DNA of 64,000 bases, taken from Pseudocercospora fijiensis CIRAD86. Its lineage: Eukaryota; Ascomycota; Dothideomycetes; Mycosphaerellales; Mycosphaerellaceae. The stretch covers positions 215,844-279,843 of the forward strand of contig NW_006921532.1 in NCBI RefSeq assembly GCF_000340215.1, in the 5' to 3' direction. Made by a program: the position numbers and the translations under genes. Shown one piece after another: positions 1 through 11,167 of the stretch; position 1 is the first letter of the stretch, and each line of letters starts with the position of its first letter. The notes beneath the pieces were generated by a model, which was given only the letters and a program-made list of their open reading frames with translations, was not told the origin of the DNA and ran no database searches.

Positions 1-340
1 ATGCAAAAACCGAAGTCCGAAATTAACCCGAGTTAAAGCCGGATCCGAGATATACCCGAAAGTAGGCCGAATACCGAGATAAGCCCTACTTTCCGATACC
101 CGAGAGCGAGCCGCTTCCCGAAATCCGAGGGCGAGCCGCTTCCCGAAATCCGGGAGCGAGCCGCTTTCTAAGAGCGAGCTATATCCTAAAGAGCGAGCTA
201 TATCCTAAAGGCGAAAGCGAGCTATATCCCGAAGGCGAAAGCAAGCCGTATTCTAAAAGCGAAAGCGAGCCGTATCCCGAAGGCGAAAGCGAGCCGCATC
301 CCGAATATAATATCTTATTAACGAAGATATAAGGGTTAGT
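1..340. repeat. Minisatellite of about 25-bp GC-rich units
   Basis: Imperfect tandem units built from GAGCGAGCCGCTTCCCGAA and shorter variants (GCGAAAGCGAGC, CTATATCC) fill the first 340 bases. Units drift in length and are partly RIP-mutated (CCG CATCC against CTATATCC). The left end is cut by the window, so the array size is unknown. No open frame with protein character is visible. Confidence 0.8.
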
Positions 341-895
341 AGCTAAGTAGTAAGAATATATACGAAACTTTAAACTAAACTAAAGGGAGTACTAAATTAA
401 TATAGCTACTATCTATATAAGACGAACTATAAAGAAAGGAAGAAGGGTACCTTAGAAGGAGAGCCCCTTCCTTAGTATTCCGCTCTACGGCCGTCTAGCG
501 CGTCCGACGCGTAAGCGTAAGTACGTATATCCTACTTACTAGCTTCTTAGCAAACCTCTACCTTTAGGTCCTTCCTTACGCGCTAAGCGTACGCGCGTAT
601 CCCGCTTATCTGCTATCTCGTAGCGCCTTTATCTCCTAGCCGACTTATATAGTATATATATACGAACTCGTTTAACCGCTCTTAAGTAAATATATTTCTC
701 TTAGCTCTTCTCTAACCTTCCGGTTTCTTCCTACTACTCGGATCTATCCTACGACTCTATATATCTCGCTTACTATCGTCCGTATATATATATACGTAGT
801 TTAGTATAGTCCCGTTGTTTATATATTAACGTATAACGTATTATTCTACTATATACGGCCTCCGCGAGAGTCTCTAAGATATTACGTTATACGGC
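341..895. other. Spacer with no gene seen
   Basis: AT-richer sequence of short pyrimidine-rich runs and TATATA tracts. I see no coding pattern even when RIP stops are read through, and no repeat shared with the rest of the window. Confidence 0.5.
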
Positions 896-1062
896 TAAAT
901 AGGCGGCTAACTAGGCGACCTAGGCGTCCTAAGCGTTCTAGGCGTCCTAGGCGACCTAGGTATACTAGGCGTCCTAGGCGTCCTAGGCGTCTTAGGCGTC
1001 CTAGGCGTCCTAGGCGTACTAGGCGTCCTAGGCGACCTAGGCGACCTAGGCGACCTACTACT
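896..1062. repeat. 10-bp tandem array (GGCGTCCTAG)
   Basis: About sixteen head-to-tail copies of GGCGTCCTAG with variants GGCGACCTAG and GGCGTACTAG. Each junction makes the palindrome CCTAGG, so the array can fold as serial small hairpins. It is non-coding as far as can be seen. Confidence 0.9.
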
Positions 1063-1142
1063 AAGGCAACTTAAATCCGATATTACTTTATAGTATAGCG
1101 GCTAGCTTATAGGACTTGTCGGTACTTTCTAGGTAGCTACTA

Positions 1143-1760
1143 TAATAGAAGGGGGCGATAGCGAGCTATATTTCGAATATAATATCTCGAAGGCGTAGCT
1201 CTATCTTAAATACGATATCTAAAATACGATATCTAAAATACGATATCTCGAACCGCGATAGCGAGCTATATCTTAAATACGATATCTTAAAAGCGATAGC
1301 GAGCGATATCTAGAACGCGATATCTAAAATATAATATCTTAAACGCGATAGCGAGCGATATCTCGAACGCGATATCTCGAACGCGATAGCGAGCGATATC
1401 TCGAATACGATATCTCGGATACGATATCTCGAATACGATAGCGAGCGATATCTCGAATATAATATCTTAGATACGATATCTCGAACGTAATAGCGAGCGA
1501 TATCTCGAATATAATATCTCGGATACGATATCTCGAACGCGATACCTCGTAGGCGAGAGCGGAAATCTCGAACGCGACGTCTCGTAGGCGATAGCGGATA
1601 TCTCGAACGCGATATCTCGAAAGCGATAGCGGATATCTTAAACGCGATATCTCGAAGGCGATAGCGAGCTATATCTCGAACGCGATATCTCGCTATATCT
1701 CGAATACGACGTCTCGTAGGCAATAGCGAGCTATATCTCGAACGCGAGCTATATACTAAA
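1143..1760. repeat. Minisatellite of 14-bp CGATATCTCGAA units
   Basis: Some 600 bases of CGATATCTCGAA-type units (14-bp period, also GCGATAGCGAGC spacers). The core GATATC is palindromic. The 137-codon open frame on the minus strand across it translates only into an RSRYRIRDIA repeat and is a by-product of the array, not a gene. Confidence 0.9.
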
Positions 1761-1761
1761 C

Positions 1762-2102
1762 GTATTCGCGTATAGCTATAGACAATTTTTAACTAACTAG
1801 CTATTATATATATATATTAGATACTTTAATACTATATTAGTAGAGGGAGAAACTTTTAGTATATACCTAAACTTTCGCCGATATAGATAATATATATATT
1901 TTTTAAGATAGATACTTTAATACTACGTTAGTATAGGAAGAGACTTTAGGTATATACCTAAACTTTTATTGCTATAGACGTATTTCCGCCCTAAGCTACT
2001 AACTAGTAGATATATATATATATAATATAGGAAAGGAGAGATATCTACTACTACAAACTAGCTTTAACTATATTACCGATAACTATATTACCGAATGCTC
2101 TA
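1762..2102. other. Spacer with two palindromic TTTAGG/CCTAAA elements
   Basis: No gene seen. The spacer holds two copies (about 1851-1876 and 1932-1960) of the palindrome that also occurs inside the introns of the neighbouring SNF2 gene. TATATATA runs are frequent. It is the 3' side of the minus-strand SNF2 gene. Confidence 0.6.
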
Positions 2103-3058
2103 CTACTTATTAAATAGGTTCTTGCCTTGCTTCTAGTAACTACCGCCCGATAGATCCTATAGGTAATCGTACGCCCGAACTCGCTCCTACGTACTTAACC
2201 GATCGAATCTAGCTACGAACGCTATCTCGCTAGCCGCCCGGATACTATTAGGTACGAGTAGCGAACTAGGCAGGTTTATAATAATAAACTTATTACGCAG
2301 ACCTCTAGTATTCGAGATAGTAGTAGCGATCTCTTAAGCGGTCGGCTCTAGGAGTCCGGATAAGGGAGTAGGTAGAGGAGTAGGTAGTATATCTAAGCGA
2401 TTAGTAAGTTCGCTATTACTTAAAGACGGCGAAGGATTACGTAGTAGATTATCGTTAATACTTAGAGACAGCGAAGGATTACGTAGTAGATTATCGTTAA
2501 CCGTAGCTAGCCGCGGGCTCGGAGGTAGAGGAAGTAGTAGATCGCCGTTTACCGTATCTAGGGATAGGGGAGGTAGAGATAGCGATAGAGATAGTAGAGG
2601 ACTATCTAGCGGCGGTAGTAATATATAAGCTTTCTTCTACGCTATAGCTACCTTCTCCGCCTAGCGCTCCTTAAATACTATTAGTTAATCCTCGTAGTCC
2701 TCCTACTCTCTAATAAGGCTCTAAAGCTCGCGTAGACTCTTTCGAACCTTAGCGCGGGCTAGGTCGGTCGCCTTTATAGCGTTTAGTTTCTAGTTTACCG
2801 CGGTAACTAATTCGTTCTACTTACTACTAATAATACTATTCTTAACCTCCTCGCCGAGGGATAATAGGTTAGGCTTCTAGGGCGGCTACTCTTCGTTATC
2901 TTCTATAGAAGGGGTAGTCTATATTAGGGAGAACGGAGATCTCTCTTATCGAAGCTATAGAGGGACTACTATACTATCCTGCTCTACTACGTAGGTAAGG
3001 CCGTTAAGGATATAGTCGGATAGCGAGTCGACCTAGCGGTAGAACTAGGATACGATAT

Positions 3059-3167
3059 CTATAATTATTATTAGTATTAACTTAGAAACATTTAGAAGAA
3101 ACTTTAGGTATATACCTAAAGAGTATAATAATAGGTATACGCCTAAAGTTTTAATAGTAGAATATAC
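3059..3167 (-). other. Intron 4 of the SNF2 gene, introner-like
   Basis: 109 nt, phase 1. GTATAT start, TACTAAT branch, TTATAG end. Again built round a pair of TTTAGG..CCTAAA palindromes facing each other across a short AT-rich loop. Confidence 0.7.
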
Positions 3168-4279
3168 CGGTTCTGCTTAAGTGCGCTAGCTTTGCGGCAT
3201 CTATACGCGTAAGCTAGTCGGCGTAATACTATACGAGTCTATTAACCTTATCTTAGTCGATAACTAAGGGCCTAGTCTTACGCTAGAGATACTAGCGGTC
3301 CTCGACGTACTTAGCGACTAGCTTAACGTTAAGCTTATCTACTTCGGCGGGGTCTAGGTCCTCGTTAACGAGATTAGAGTAGTTATCTAGGTTACTCTTC
3401 TCTTAGACCTATCCGATAACCTTACGGGCAACCGCGCTACTATATACTAAACGGTATAGCGTCTCGTTAGGCAATAGGTTCTTCGCTATAGGATCCTTAA
3501 TATTATACTAAGAGACGTTAGTACGAGGGGAGCGTACGCTATATATAGTACGTAGTAGGGCGTCGGCTATAACTATATAGATACGCGTCTCGATAGACTC
3601 TCGAACGAGACTAGTTAGCGCCTCCGCGGCGTCGTTCTCGCGCTATTTAGTATTATTGTTTTAGAATAGATAGTCTCGTATAATAACCTCTATATCTTCT
3701 AGACTAAGGGTATAGGTAGAGCGAATCTACTTAAGGAACCGCACTTCGTATTTGTACTATAAGGCCTAATCGATAGTTTCGTTAACATTTAAGATATAGA
3801 CCGTTACTAGGTATTCTTAGCCTATACGGTAAAGTCGACCGCCGGCTTAAAGCTTAATATAAAACGAGACGGCGTCGAGTATAACTATATAGCGAGCTGC
3901 CTTCTAGTAGTTAGCGGACTCGGCGCCTATACGCGACGATATAATTATAACGTAAACGTTAGGGTCGTTTAGGAAAGCGCGCTCGGCTAAGACGCGGCTA
4001 CGATTACTAATACTAGCGCGGATTATAATATATTCGATCTAGAGCAGGCCGTATATAGCCTCGATAATTAAGAGAGAGATAGGTTCGTAGGCCTAGACTA
4101 CGAGTTTTAGTAACTAGATAAGTACGACGTTGCGGAAGATCTCTAGGAAGGTATAATACTTTAGCGATAGGCGGTAGAGGAAGTTAAGGTAGCTAAATCG
4201 ATCGGAGGGCGGTAGCGTTTAGAGGTTACCCTTAAGCGATATATAAATGTACGTAAAAGGGTCGATAGAGCTATTAGTC

Positions 4280-4379
4280 CTATAATAAAAGGTTAGCAAT
4301 ATCTAAATTATAGAAACTTTAGGTATATATCTAAACCGTAGCTAAAAAAGGTATATACCTAAAGTTTTAGAAAACTTAT
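4280..4379 (-). other. Intron 3 of the SNF2 gene, introner-like
   Basis: 100 nt, phase 2. The 5' site now reads ATAAGT in the context CT|ATAAGT, as expected if RIP changed TpG to TpA at a GTAAGT site. Branch GCTAAC, end TTATAG. The two palindrome arms take up most of its length. Confidence 0.75.
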
Positions 4380-5799
4380 AGTAAGTTAATAAGCTTAGCA
4401 CTCGTATCTAAGCGGCGTCTTAGTATAACCGAGCTAATAGGGTTGTTAGAGGTTAGTATAAGCTAACGGCGTAGGCTAGTAGCGTAACCGGTCTTATCGT
4501 CTTCGTCTATAGTATAGAGACGCTTAGTCTCTGCCGTATTAGTAAACTACTTATAGGCTATATTATAGATCGTATAGCTAGTATCGTCTATACGAATCTC
4601 GATATTATAGAAGTGTATAAGTAGGATGTCGGCGCCGATACGATAGTTAACGCTATTCGCTATAAGTATTTAGCCCTTAATACGGCGGATTTAGACTAGA
4701 CCTAGAAGTAGTAGTATTACGAAGCCGATATTAGCCGTACTATCTATCGCCTTATAAATCGCTTTAGGATAGAGCGCGGCTAAGTAGTACCGGTTAAGTA
4801 GGAGATTCGGGCAGCCCGTAAGCCTATATAGGGTATCTAGAATCTTGCTCTAGTTACGGTCGTAGAGTATCTCGAACTTATAAGATAGACGTCTATATTC
4901 CTCGACGTCTAGGCTATTCTTCTTAATACTAGAACCTAAATCTAGGAGGTTCTTAACTTAGCGCTAACTAAAGCGGACAATCGATGCTATATTATATACG
5001 TAGTTACGAATAACTATAGCCGAGATAATAGCTATACTATTCTACGGACGCAACTTATATAGTACGTCGGTCTAGTTTGCCTTAGGGTTGCCTACCGTAT
5101 AACCCTCGTCGGCCGCGATAAGAGAGAACGAGTCTTCTAGGATAAGTAGGATATTTAATATTATAAGCTCTACCTACTAGAGGTCGGTAAGCGTAGTATC
5201 TCTATTCTCGTTATCTAAGATATCGCCCGCTTAGCCGTCGGCGTCCTTATTATCTTCGTTATAAGCTATAGTGCGCTTCTTAGAGACCCTAACGGTCTAT
5301 CCGACCTCGAGGATCTATCTAGGTAGTACTTAGTAGGTAGTAAGCACTAGATTTCGCGATATTTATTTATTATCGCCGCTCTAGGAGGCTAACTAACTCT
5401 TTAGAGCCTCGAGGTTCGTAGGGATAGGTATAGACTCGGTAAACTAATTATCTCGCTAATTCTTCTTAATACCGAGTAAATAGAACGTATATATATAGAT
5501 ATACTTAGAACGGTTACTATCTAGATCGTAGAAGTATATACCGGTATTAGTAAGCTAAGCCGTAAGACTATTCGGTAGGCAGACGATAATCGGTAGGCGG
5601 TACTTAGGGCGTAGACTAAGAGTCGATATAGCTAAGCGTATAGATGCTTTACGATTAAATGCCTCGTCGCTCGCTTATATCTTCTCGATAACATCTCGCT
5701 TCTTAGGCGCTTAGTTAGGGGGAAACTAGTCGCGATAGGCTTCTAGGTACTTCGTAGTAGCTATGTTTATTACGACGCTTATATAGGTACGGACCTTAT

Positions 5800-5963
5800 C
5801 TATATATAAGAAGTTAGTAAAAGTTTCGTTAGTAGGAAGGAACTTTAGGTATATACTTAAAGATTACAACGATCGGAAATAATAAAACTTTAGGTACGTA
5901 CCTAAATCTCGTAAGAATAGGTACGTACCTAAAGTTTTATAATAAATCGTAGGGAAAACTTAC
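5800..5963 (-). other. Intron 2 of the SNF2 gene, introner-like
   Basis: GTAAGT (5958-5963), branch-like TACTAAC and a TATATATAG end. It is 164 nt long and phase 1. It holds a hairpin with AAACTTTAGGTACGTACC arms plus one extra half-palindrome. It lies directly after helicase motif I; the join yields an uninterrupted frame apart from RIP stops. Confidence 0.75.
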
Positions 5964-7467
5964 TATCGTAGACCTTAATCTAGCGGGTAGTCTCTTTCGC
6001 TATTTCGCAGATTGTTACGAGGACCTAAATAGTCTTACCGAGGCTAACGTCGTCGCCTATAATAGCGAACCGAGCGGGAGAGAGTATTATACGCTTAAGG
6101 TACGTAGCACTAGACACCTACTAAGGCTATAAGCTTAGCCCGTAGTATATAGCCTTAAATCCTAACTTAGTAAAGCCGTCTAGTACGCTTAACGTTTCGG
6201 GTATAACGCCGAGCGTAGCGTAGGCGTCCTCGAACGTAGGTGCCTTAGCGCTCTTCTAGTTTATAGCGGAGTTAATAAGCGCAAACATCTTACTATCGAT
6301 AACTAGGGTACTATCGGTGTTATAGGCGCTAGTACGCTTGTTATTAGTATCTTCGGCGTACCGCTATTAAAAGGCTTATACGTCGCTTACGTTAACCTTA
6401 GGTATTATAGTATCGAACCCTAGGCGCTCGATCTTAGTAGGATCGCTAAATAGCTATAGATATAGACGTACGCTACCGGTAGTATTAATAATATTGTTAA
6501 TGTAGGTAATACGCGCCTCGTTATTAGTAAAGTTATCTAGGCGTAGGCTAGTCCCTAGATTTATATTACCGCGCTTAGACAAAATATCGAAGGTCTTAAG
6601 CGTAGTATCCGGGTCGGTATTAGCTTATATACGCCGCATCTCTATAGTAGTAGATCTATTGTAGAGACCCTTCTTAGCGAGGTCTAGTAACTGCTCTATA
6701 ATATTGCCTATACGCTCGTCCTACTCCTTAGTATTTACTCGGCTAGCTTTCGGGTTAATATAGACCGGGATAGTAGTAGTAGCGACGCGGGAGATCTTTA
6801 TCGGCTCGAGTAATAGGTTAACCGCGTTATTATTATTATTCTTATTCTTTATCTTGTTATATAGGTATAAGAGTAGCAGTCCTCGATAGAGGTCTTCTCC
6901 GTAAATATCTAGCTCTAGGACTAGGTAGACTAGCTAGAGAGTAGGTCTATAAAGCATAGTAGGAGTACTTACGAAGAACGTAGGAATATACGCTAGATCT
7001 AGCCGATCGATTATAGGATCGAGGGAGTCTAGAATAACCTTTATCTTCTATACGGCGCGGATATAGATAAAGGCTATACGCTTTAGGTTGCCTTTAACGG
7101 TATCGGGATAGCGCGGGCCGGAAAGGGCGCGATCTACGACGTCGTCGTCCTCTACGATTATACTCTTAATCTTAATCTAGCCTTTAGTAAAGCTAGAGAT
7201 AGTCTTAAGGATCTTATTCGGCGTAAGCTAGAGTCGGTAGCTCTACTAGTTACTATTATCTTTCTCGTCGATATCTATCTTATCGACGTCTTTATTAGGG
7301 TCTTACTCTACTATATCGTCTAAACCTTAGGCGTCTTCGCTATCGCTAACGTATTCTAATAAAACGGGCTGTTTGCCCTTACGCTTAGTCGGTCTAGCCT
7401 TACGGCGAATGCCCGCTAGGGATCTAGCGTACTTAGCCGACGCGCTCTCGTATTTACTAAATGTTCG

Positions 7468-7790
7468 CTATAATAACTTAGTACTATTCTAAAGAGGAGA
7501 ATTAAGAATGCAGAAACTTTAGGCGTATACCTAAATTATAAATCTTCGAAGAAACTTTAGGTACGCACCTATTTAATACGTAGAATAGGTATATACCTAA
7601 AGTTTCATCTTTAGAGTTAACTTAAGGCGTATACCTAAATCGTAGTATTTTAAGGAAACTTTAGGTACGTACCTATTTAACGCGTAGAATAGGTGTATAC
7701 CTAAAGTTTTATCTTTTAAGTAGAATCGATATAACGGTAAAGGAAAAAAAGAATAAAAAAAGGGGGTATACTTAGGCCTATTATACTTAC
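7468..7790 (-). other. Intron 1 of the SNF2 gene, composite introner-like intron
   Basis: The 5' site is GTAAGT (7785-7790), the branch-like sequence TACTAAG, and the 3' end TATAG (7468-7472). Removal joins the exons in phase 0. At 323 nt it is the longest of the four introns. It carries two nearly identical 55-bp hairpins with arms AAACTTTAGG (7551-7605 and 7655-7710), plus single palindrome halves, so hairpin units seem to have inserted into or duplicated within an existing intron. Confidence 0.75.
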
Positions 7791-8273
7791 GACGCGATGT
7801 AAGTAGAAATACTTAAACGCTAGCTCGAGCTTCGTTATTATACGTACGAACTAGTCGCCGACTAGGATCTCTATAGCTCCTACGGTAGTCTCGTTCTTAA
7901 TAGATCTAGAGGAGTAGGCGGCTATATAGACACCTTAACTATAGGATAGGGCCGTTACCGCGCCGCGGGTCTTGTCTATAATAGCCTTAAAGCTATTAAC
8001 GCGACCTTCCTTAAACCTCTACTCGGCTAGGTTAAGCTTATCTTAGTCTATCTCTATACCGATAGTCTTATCCTACTTAGCTTTAGTTAACTTCTTAGGC
8101 GTATTAGCGGTCTTAGCCTTCTTTAATAGCGATTCTTTCGGGGAAGGATCGCCGAGGCTAAGTAGTAGGGTATACTGCTTCTTAGTAGTAGACGTCGGGG
8201 TTTAGGGCGGGTCGCTTAGCGGACTAGTACCTAATTTGCGCTTATACGCGCTAGGGATAAGTAGGGAACTTAT

Positions 8274-8684
8274 AGCTACAGTTTTTTCGCGATTATAGTA
8301 ATATATTTCTTTCGAAAATAGTTCAACTATTAGTGTTTTTAAAGAAACTTTAGGTATATACCTATTCTAGTGCTAGTAATAGTAAGTGCTACGGAAGGTT
8401 AATATTAATATTTAAGTTAAGAAGAGGGAGCAGGTTTGTAAAAGAAGAAAAGTTGTATTACGTACGGACTACGTGTTTGCCGCTAGCGGTATATCCCGCG
8501 TCTAATAGCGATATTTGCTTTAAACGCTTACCCGCACTAGTGTTAGGTAATAGCCTATAAGGTTATATAAGGTTATATAAGGTATAACGTAAGGAAATTT
8601 TAGGTACGCACCTAAAGTTCTATTAAACGCTTATTATTGCTACTTACTATAACAACCTTATACTACTATCTAATTAAGGCGAGG
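8274..8684. promoter_or_regulatory. Divergent intergenic region with two palindromes
   Basis: The region between the start of the SNF2 gene and the plus-strand ORF, so it should hold both promoters. It contains a half hairpin (8342-8366) and a palindrome (8592-8620) of the same family as the introns, and a direct repeat GGTTATATAA (about 8560-8580). No defined TATA box or operator can be claimed. Confidence 0.4.
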
Positions 8685-10268
8685 ATGTTATTCTCCGAAC
8701 TATCGATCGAGCTAAAGGATTAAATCCTACGCTACCTAGTAAACGTTAGGCATAGAGACTATAAAGTCTAGGTTGCTTATAACTATAGTATAGATAGGGA
8801 GCAGTAGATATAATATAAGCGCTAGCCGGCGGGGTTCGGTATCGATAGTTAGACTCGAACTATTGCGTAGGATTAGATATATACGGCGGTCCTAGTCGCT
8901 CTCTATATTAATAGTAGTCCCGAATTGCGACCCTTATTATATATGCCTATACTTACTAACTACGGCGACGAAGCGGTTCGGATAGCAATAGCGAGTATGC
9001 GGCCTAGTCTCCGGTTTAGCGAGGTCGTAATTAAGACGAAGTCGGATCCTCCTTTGCCTATTAAGAAGCGCAAACGCTACTTCTCGTTATTACCGGTACG
9101 GAGTTTAACGATATATATCCGTATACTCTCGATTATATAGGGTAGTTGCTTACTACCTTATTATCCTTAGCGGCTAGCGCCGACGCCCGAGAATATACTA
9201 TAGAAGACGTCTTATAAGGTATTAATTAATGCGAGTAGCTATAATAATAGTAGGCCTAGCACGATAGTATAATTGTTAGCCGCATTTAGACCGCTATATA
9301 GTCTCGGGAATAACCTTTACCTATACGATAGAGAACGTAGTTAAAGGAGGCTCGACGAATATATTAACTTAAGCTCGGAGAGTGCACTAAGGTAGTAGTC
9401 GCGATCTATATACGACTAATTGCTATTCGTTAAGCACCTAGTAGACAACCTCTACTTAAGTTATTATAATACATTCTTCGGGTATCGTAGCTCGGCGTTA
9501 GTACCTCTACGACTCTACGACGTCGCCCTCGTATATTTCCGGTTTGTATAGACCTTACGTTCTAGACTCTAGGATATACGAGATAAGGATCGGCGGTAGT
9601 TAAAAGACGTATAGCAAAGTGCGGATAGATTAGCGGTATATACTAGATTTTGCTTAATATCGGTCGCACTTATATACGGCGGTTTTATATATAATGTTCT
9701 AGTTTCTCGCGCGGCGTAGCTACGGTCGCCGGATTGTAGGAAGCACTAGTATTTATATTAGATTGTTACCGATCTAGGTAATAAGACTAAAGGTATATTT
9801 AGCCTTAAGCGTTATACTCGGTATAGACTCGATAAGAAAACTTAGCTATTAATACAGTATCGCTTCTTAGTTTATTACTATCTACCGGACTTTAACGTTA
9901 CGATAGCGGATATTAAGGCGCTTCGCTATAACCTTAAACTGCTATATAGCGAGATAGAGTACGAGATCGGAATCGAGGCATTTAACCTCGAAGGTAACGT
10001 TAAAGTCTTAGGAACGATTATATATTAGTAGCGCTATAGCATCGCCTACCTAGCGAACGGTATAGTAGATATAACTCTAATCGAACTTCTAGAGGGGGAG
10101 GAGGCGTACGATAACGACATTACGCTCGTCGTACTATAGCGACTAAGTATAGCGAAGGAACGCGAGCTACTAGTAATAGAAGAGGGTATAGCTACTCTAC
10201 GTAAAGTATCGATAGAGGAAGAGAACCCTACGCTACTTAAAGGTAATATTCTTAGATTAGGTATATAA
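8685..10268 (+). pseudogene. Unrecognised 528-codon ORF, RIP-inactivated
   Basis: One frame runs from ATG 8685 to TAA 10266-10268 without introns once TAA/TAG are read as mutated Gln/Trp. The N-terminus (MLFSELSIELKD) has the look of a short helical F-box-like start, but this is weak. The middle is rich in Tyr, Leu and Arg. The C-terminal 120 residues are acidic and helical (LEGEEAYDND, IEEENPTLLK). No catalytic motif is recognised. It is divergently paired with the SNF2 gene and on the same strand as the long ORF at 11.2 kb, so the three may have belonged to one accessory unit. The 71-codon open stretch at 8925-9140 is a RIP-free piece of this frame. Confidence 0.55.
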
Positions 10269-11165
10269 TACTACGATTATAGAAACAGTCTCTATAATAT
10301 TAAATTACATAAATAATTACATAAGCATATAAATAAGTAACAACGTCTTTATTTAATCTATTATAGTTCTTCTAGCTTATATAACTACGTAATAATTTCG
10401 TTCCTTAAGTAGTTAACTATATAAAGAATTTAGGGCCTATTAAGTAAAGTTAGTCTACCTCGTTGTCGTCCTCGATAACCCTATAGTATATATAAGGGTT
10501 AAGAGCTATAGTAATCTATATATTAAGTAGATAGTGTAATAGAATATCTAGCGGTATTCTACAGCTCCGAGTAAATATAGATCGCTATATATAGTAGTAG
10601 AGAACGCCTCTTCTAAGATGCTAATTTCCGACTTTATAGGTCGAGATTTCTACCTATACTACGAGGCTCTATCTCTAATAGTATAGTACAGCTTCCGGAT
10701 AAAGAGAGGTTAGTACTATATAGCAATTTTGTTATTCTAAGTATATAGAACAATAATAGTATAATAGAATCCTATTATTCTCGACGCTAGTCTAGCAAAG
10801 TCGATAAAGTAATAAACCTAGATTATACGCTATTATATATAATAGGCTATCTGTTTATTTAGTAGTGCGCTAGTCGCTCGCTATTCAATCTTATTTAAGC
10901 GCTATCTACTTAGTTAACCGGCCTATATCTACTTCTTTAACTATATAATTAAATATTATAGAGACTATACGCAAATAAAGGAACTTTAGGTATATACCTA
11001 TTCTACGTATTAAATAGGTGCGCACCTAAAGTTTCTTTATTAGTATATACTTATTATATAACTACGGTTTTAGGCGTATGCCCGAAGTTTTTGCTATTGT
11101 CGGCGCTGTCTAGTAGCTATATTAAGCGGTAGCTATACCTAGTATTCGGCTAGCCTTACCTTACT
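10269..11165. other. Spacer holding one complete 55-bp hairpin element
   Basis: No gene seen. At 10979-11031 lies an almost intact hairpin AAC TTTAGGTATATACCTATTC...GAATAGGT-type unit, the same length and loop as the two hairpins in intron 1 of the SNF2 gene. The rest is AT-rich with TATATA tracts. Confidence 0.55.
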
Positions 11166-11167
11166 AT

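Larger units (their letters stand above)
2103..8273 (-). pseudogene. SNF2-family helicase/ATPase gene, five exons, RIP-inactivated
   Basis: Reading through TAA/TAG gives about 1,825 codons in five exons: 8273-7791, 7467-5964, 5799-4380, 4279-3168 and 3058-2103. Exon lengths keep the frame exactly, which fixes the splice sites. SNF2 motifs appear in order: motif I (DDVSLGKT, about residue 635, 6028-6057), motif II (DEGYTVGNP, 5096-5113; family form DEGH..NP, His to Tyr by RIP), motif III (AIISAIVIRN, family form LLSATPxxN), motif V (SSRIGAESAN) and motif VI (QAGGRLYRIGQ, 3820-3850). The C-terminal exon is coiled-coil-like and then Ser/Leu/Pro-rich. The N-terminal 600 residues are charged and match no domain I recognise. 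The start is placed at an ATA that is probably a RIP-mutated ATG. Such ATPases remodel DNA-protein complexes; the subfamily is uncertain. It is divergent from the gene at 8685 and separated from it by 411 bp. Confidence 0.85.

Noticed and set aside
1..340. Telomeric or subtelomeric repeat at the window start
   Set aside because: No TTAGGG-type units; the array is an ordinary minisatellite and the window edge is arbitrary.
1310..1723. 137-codon open frame on the minus strand
   Set aside because: It is the translation of a 14-bp minisatellite (RDIARYR-type repeat); no independent coding evidence.
8685..10268. F-box protein
   Set aside because: Only the first dozen residues resemble an F-box start; the rest gives no support.
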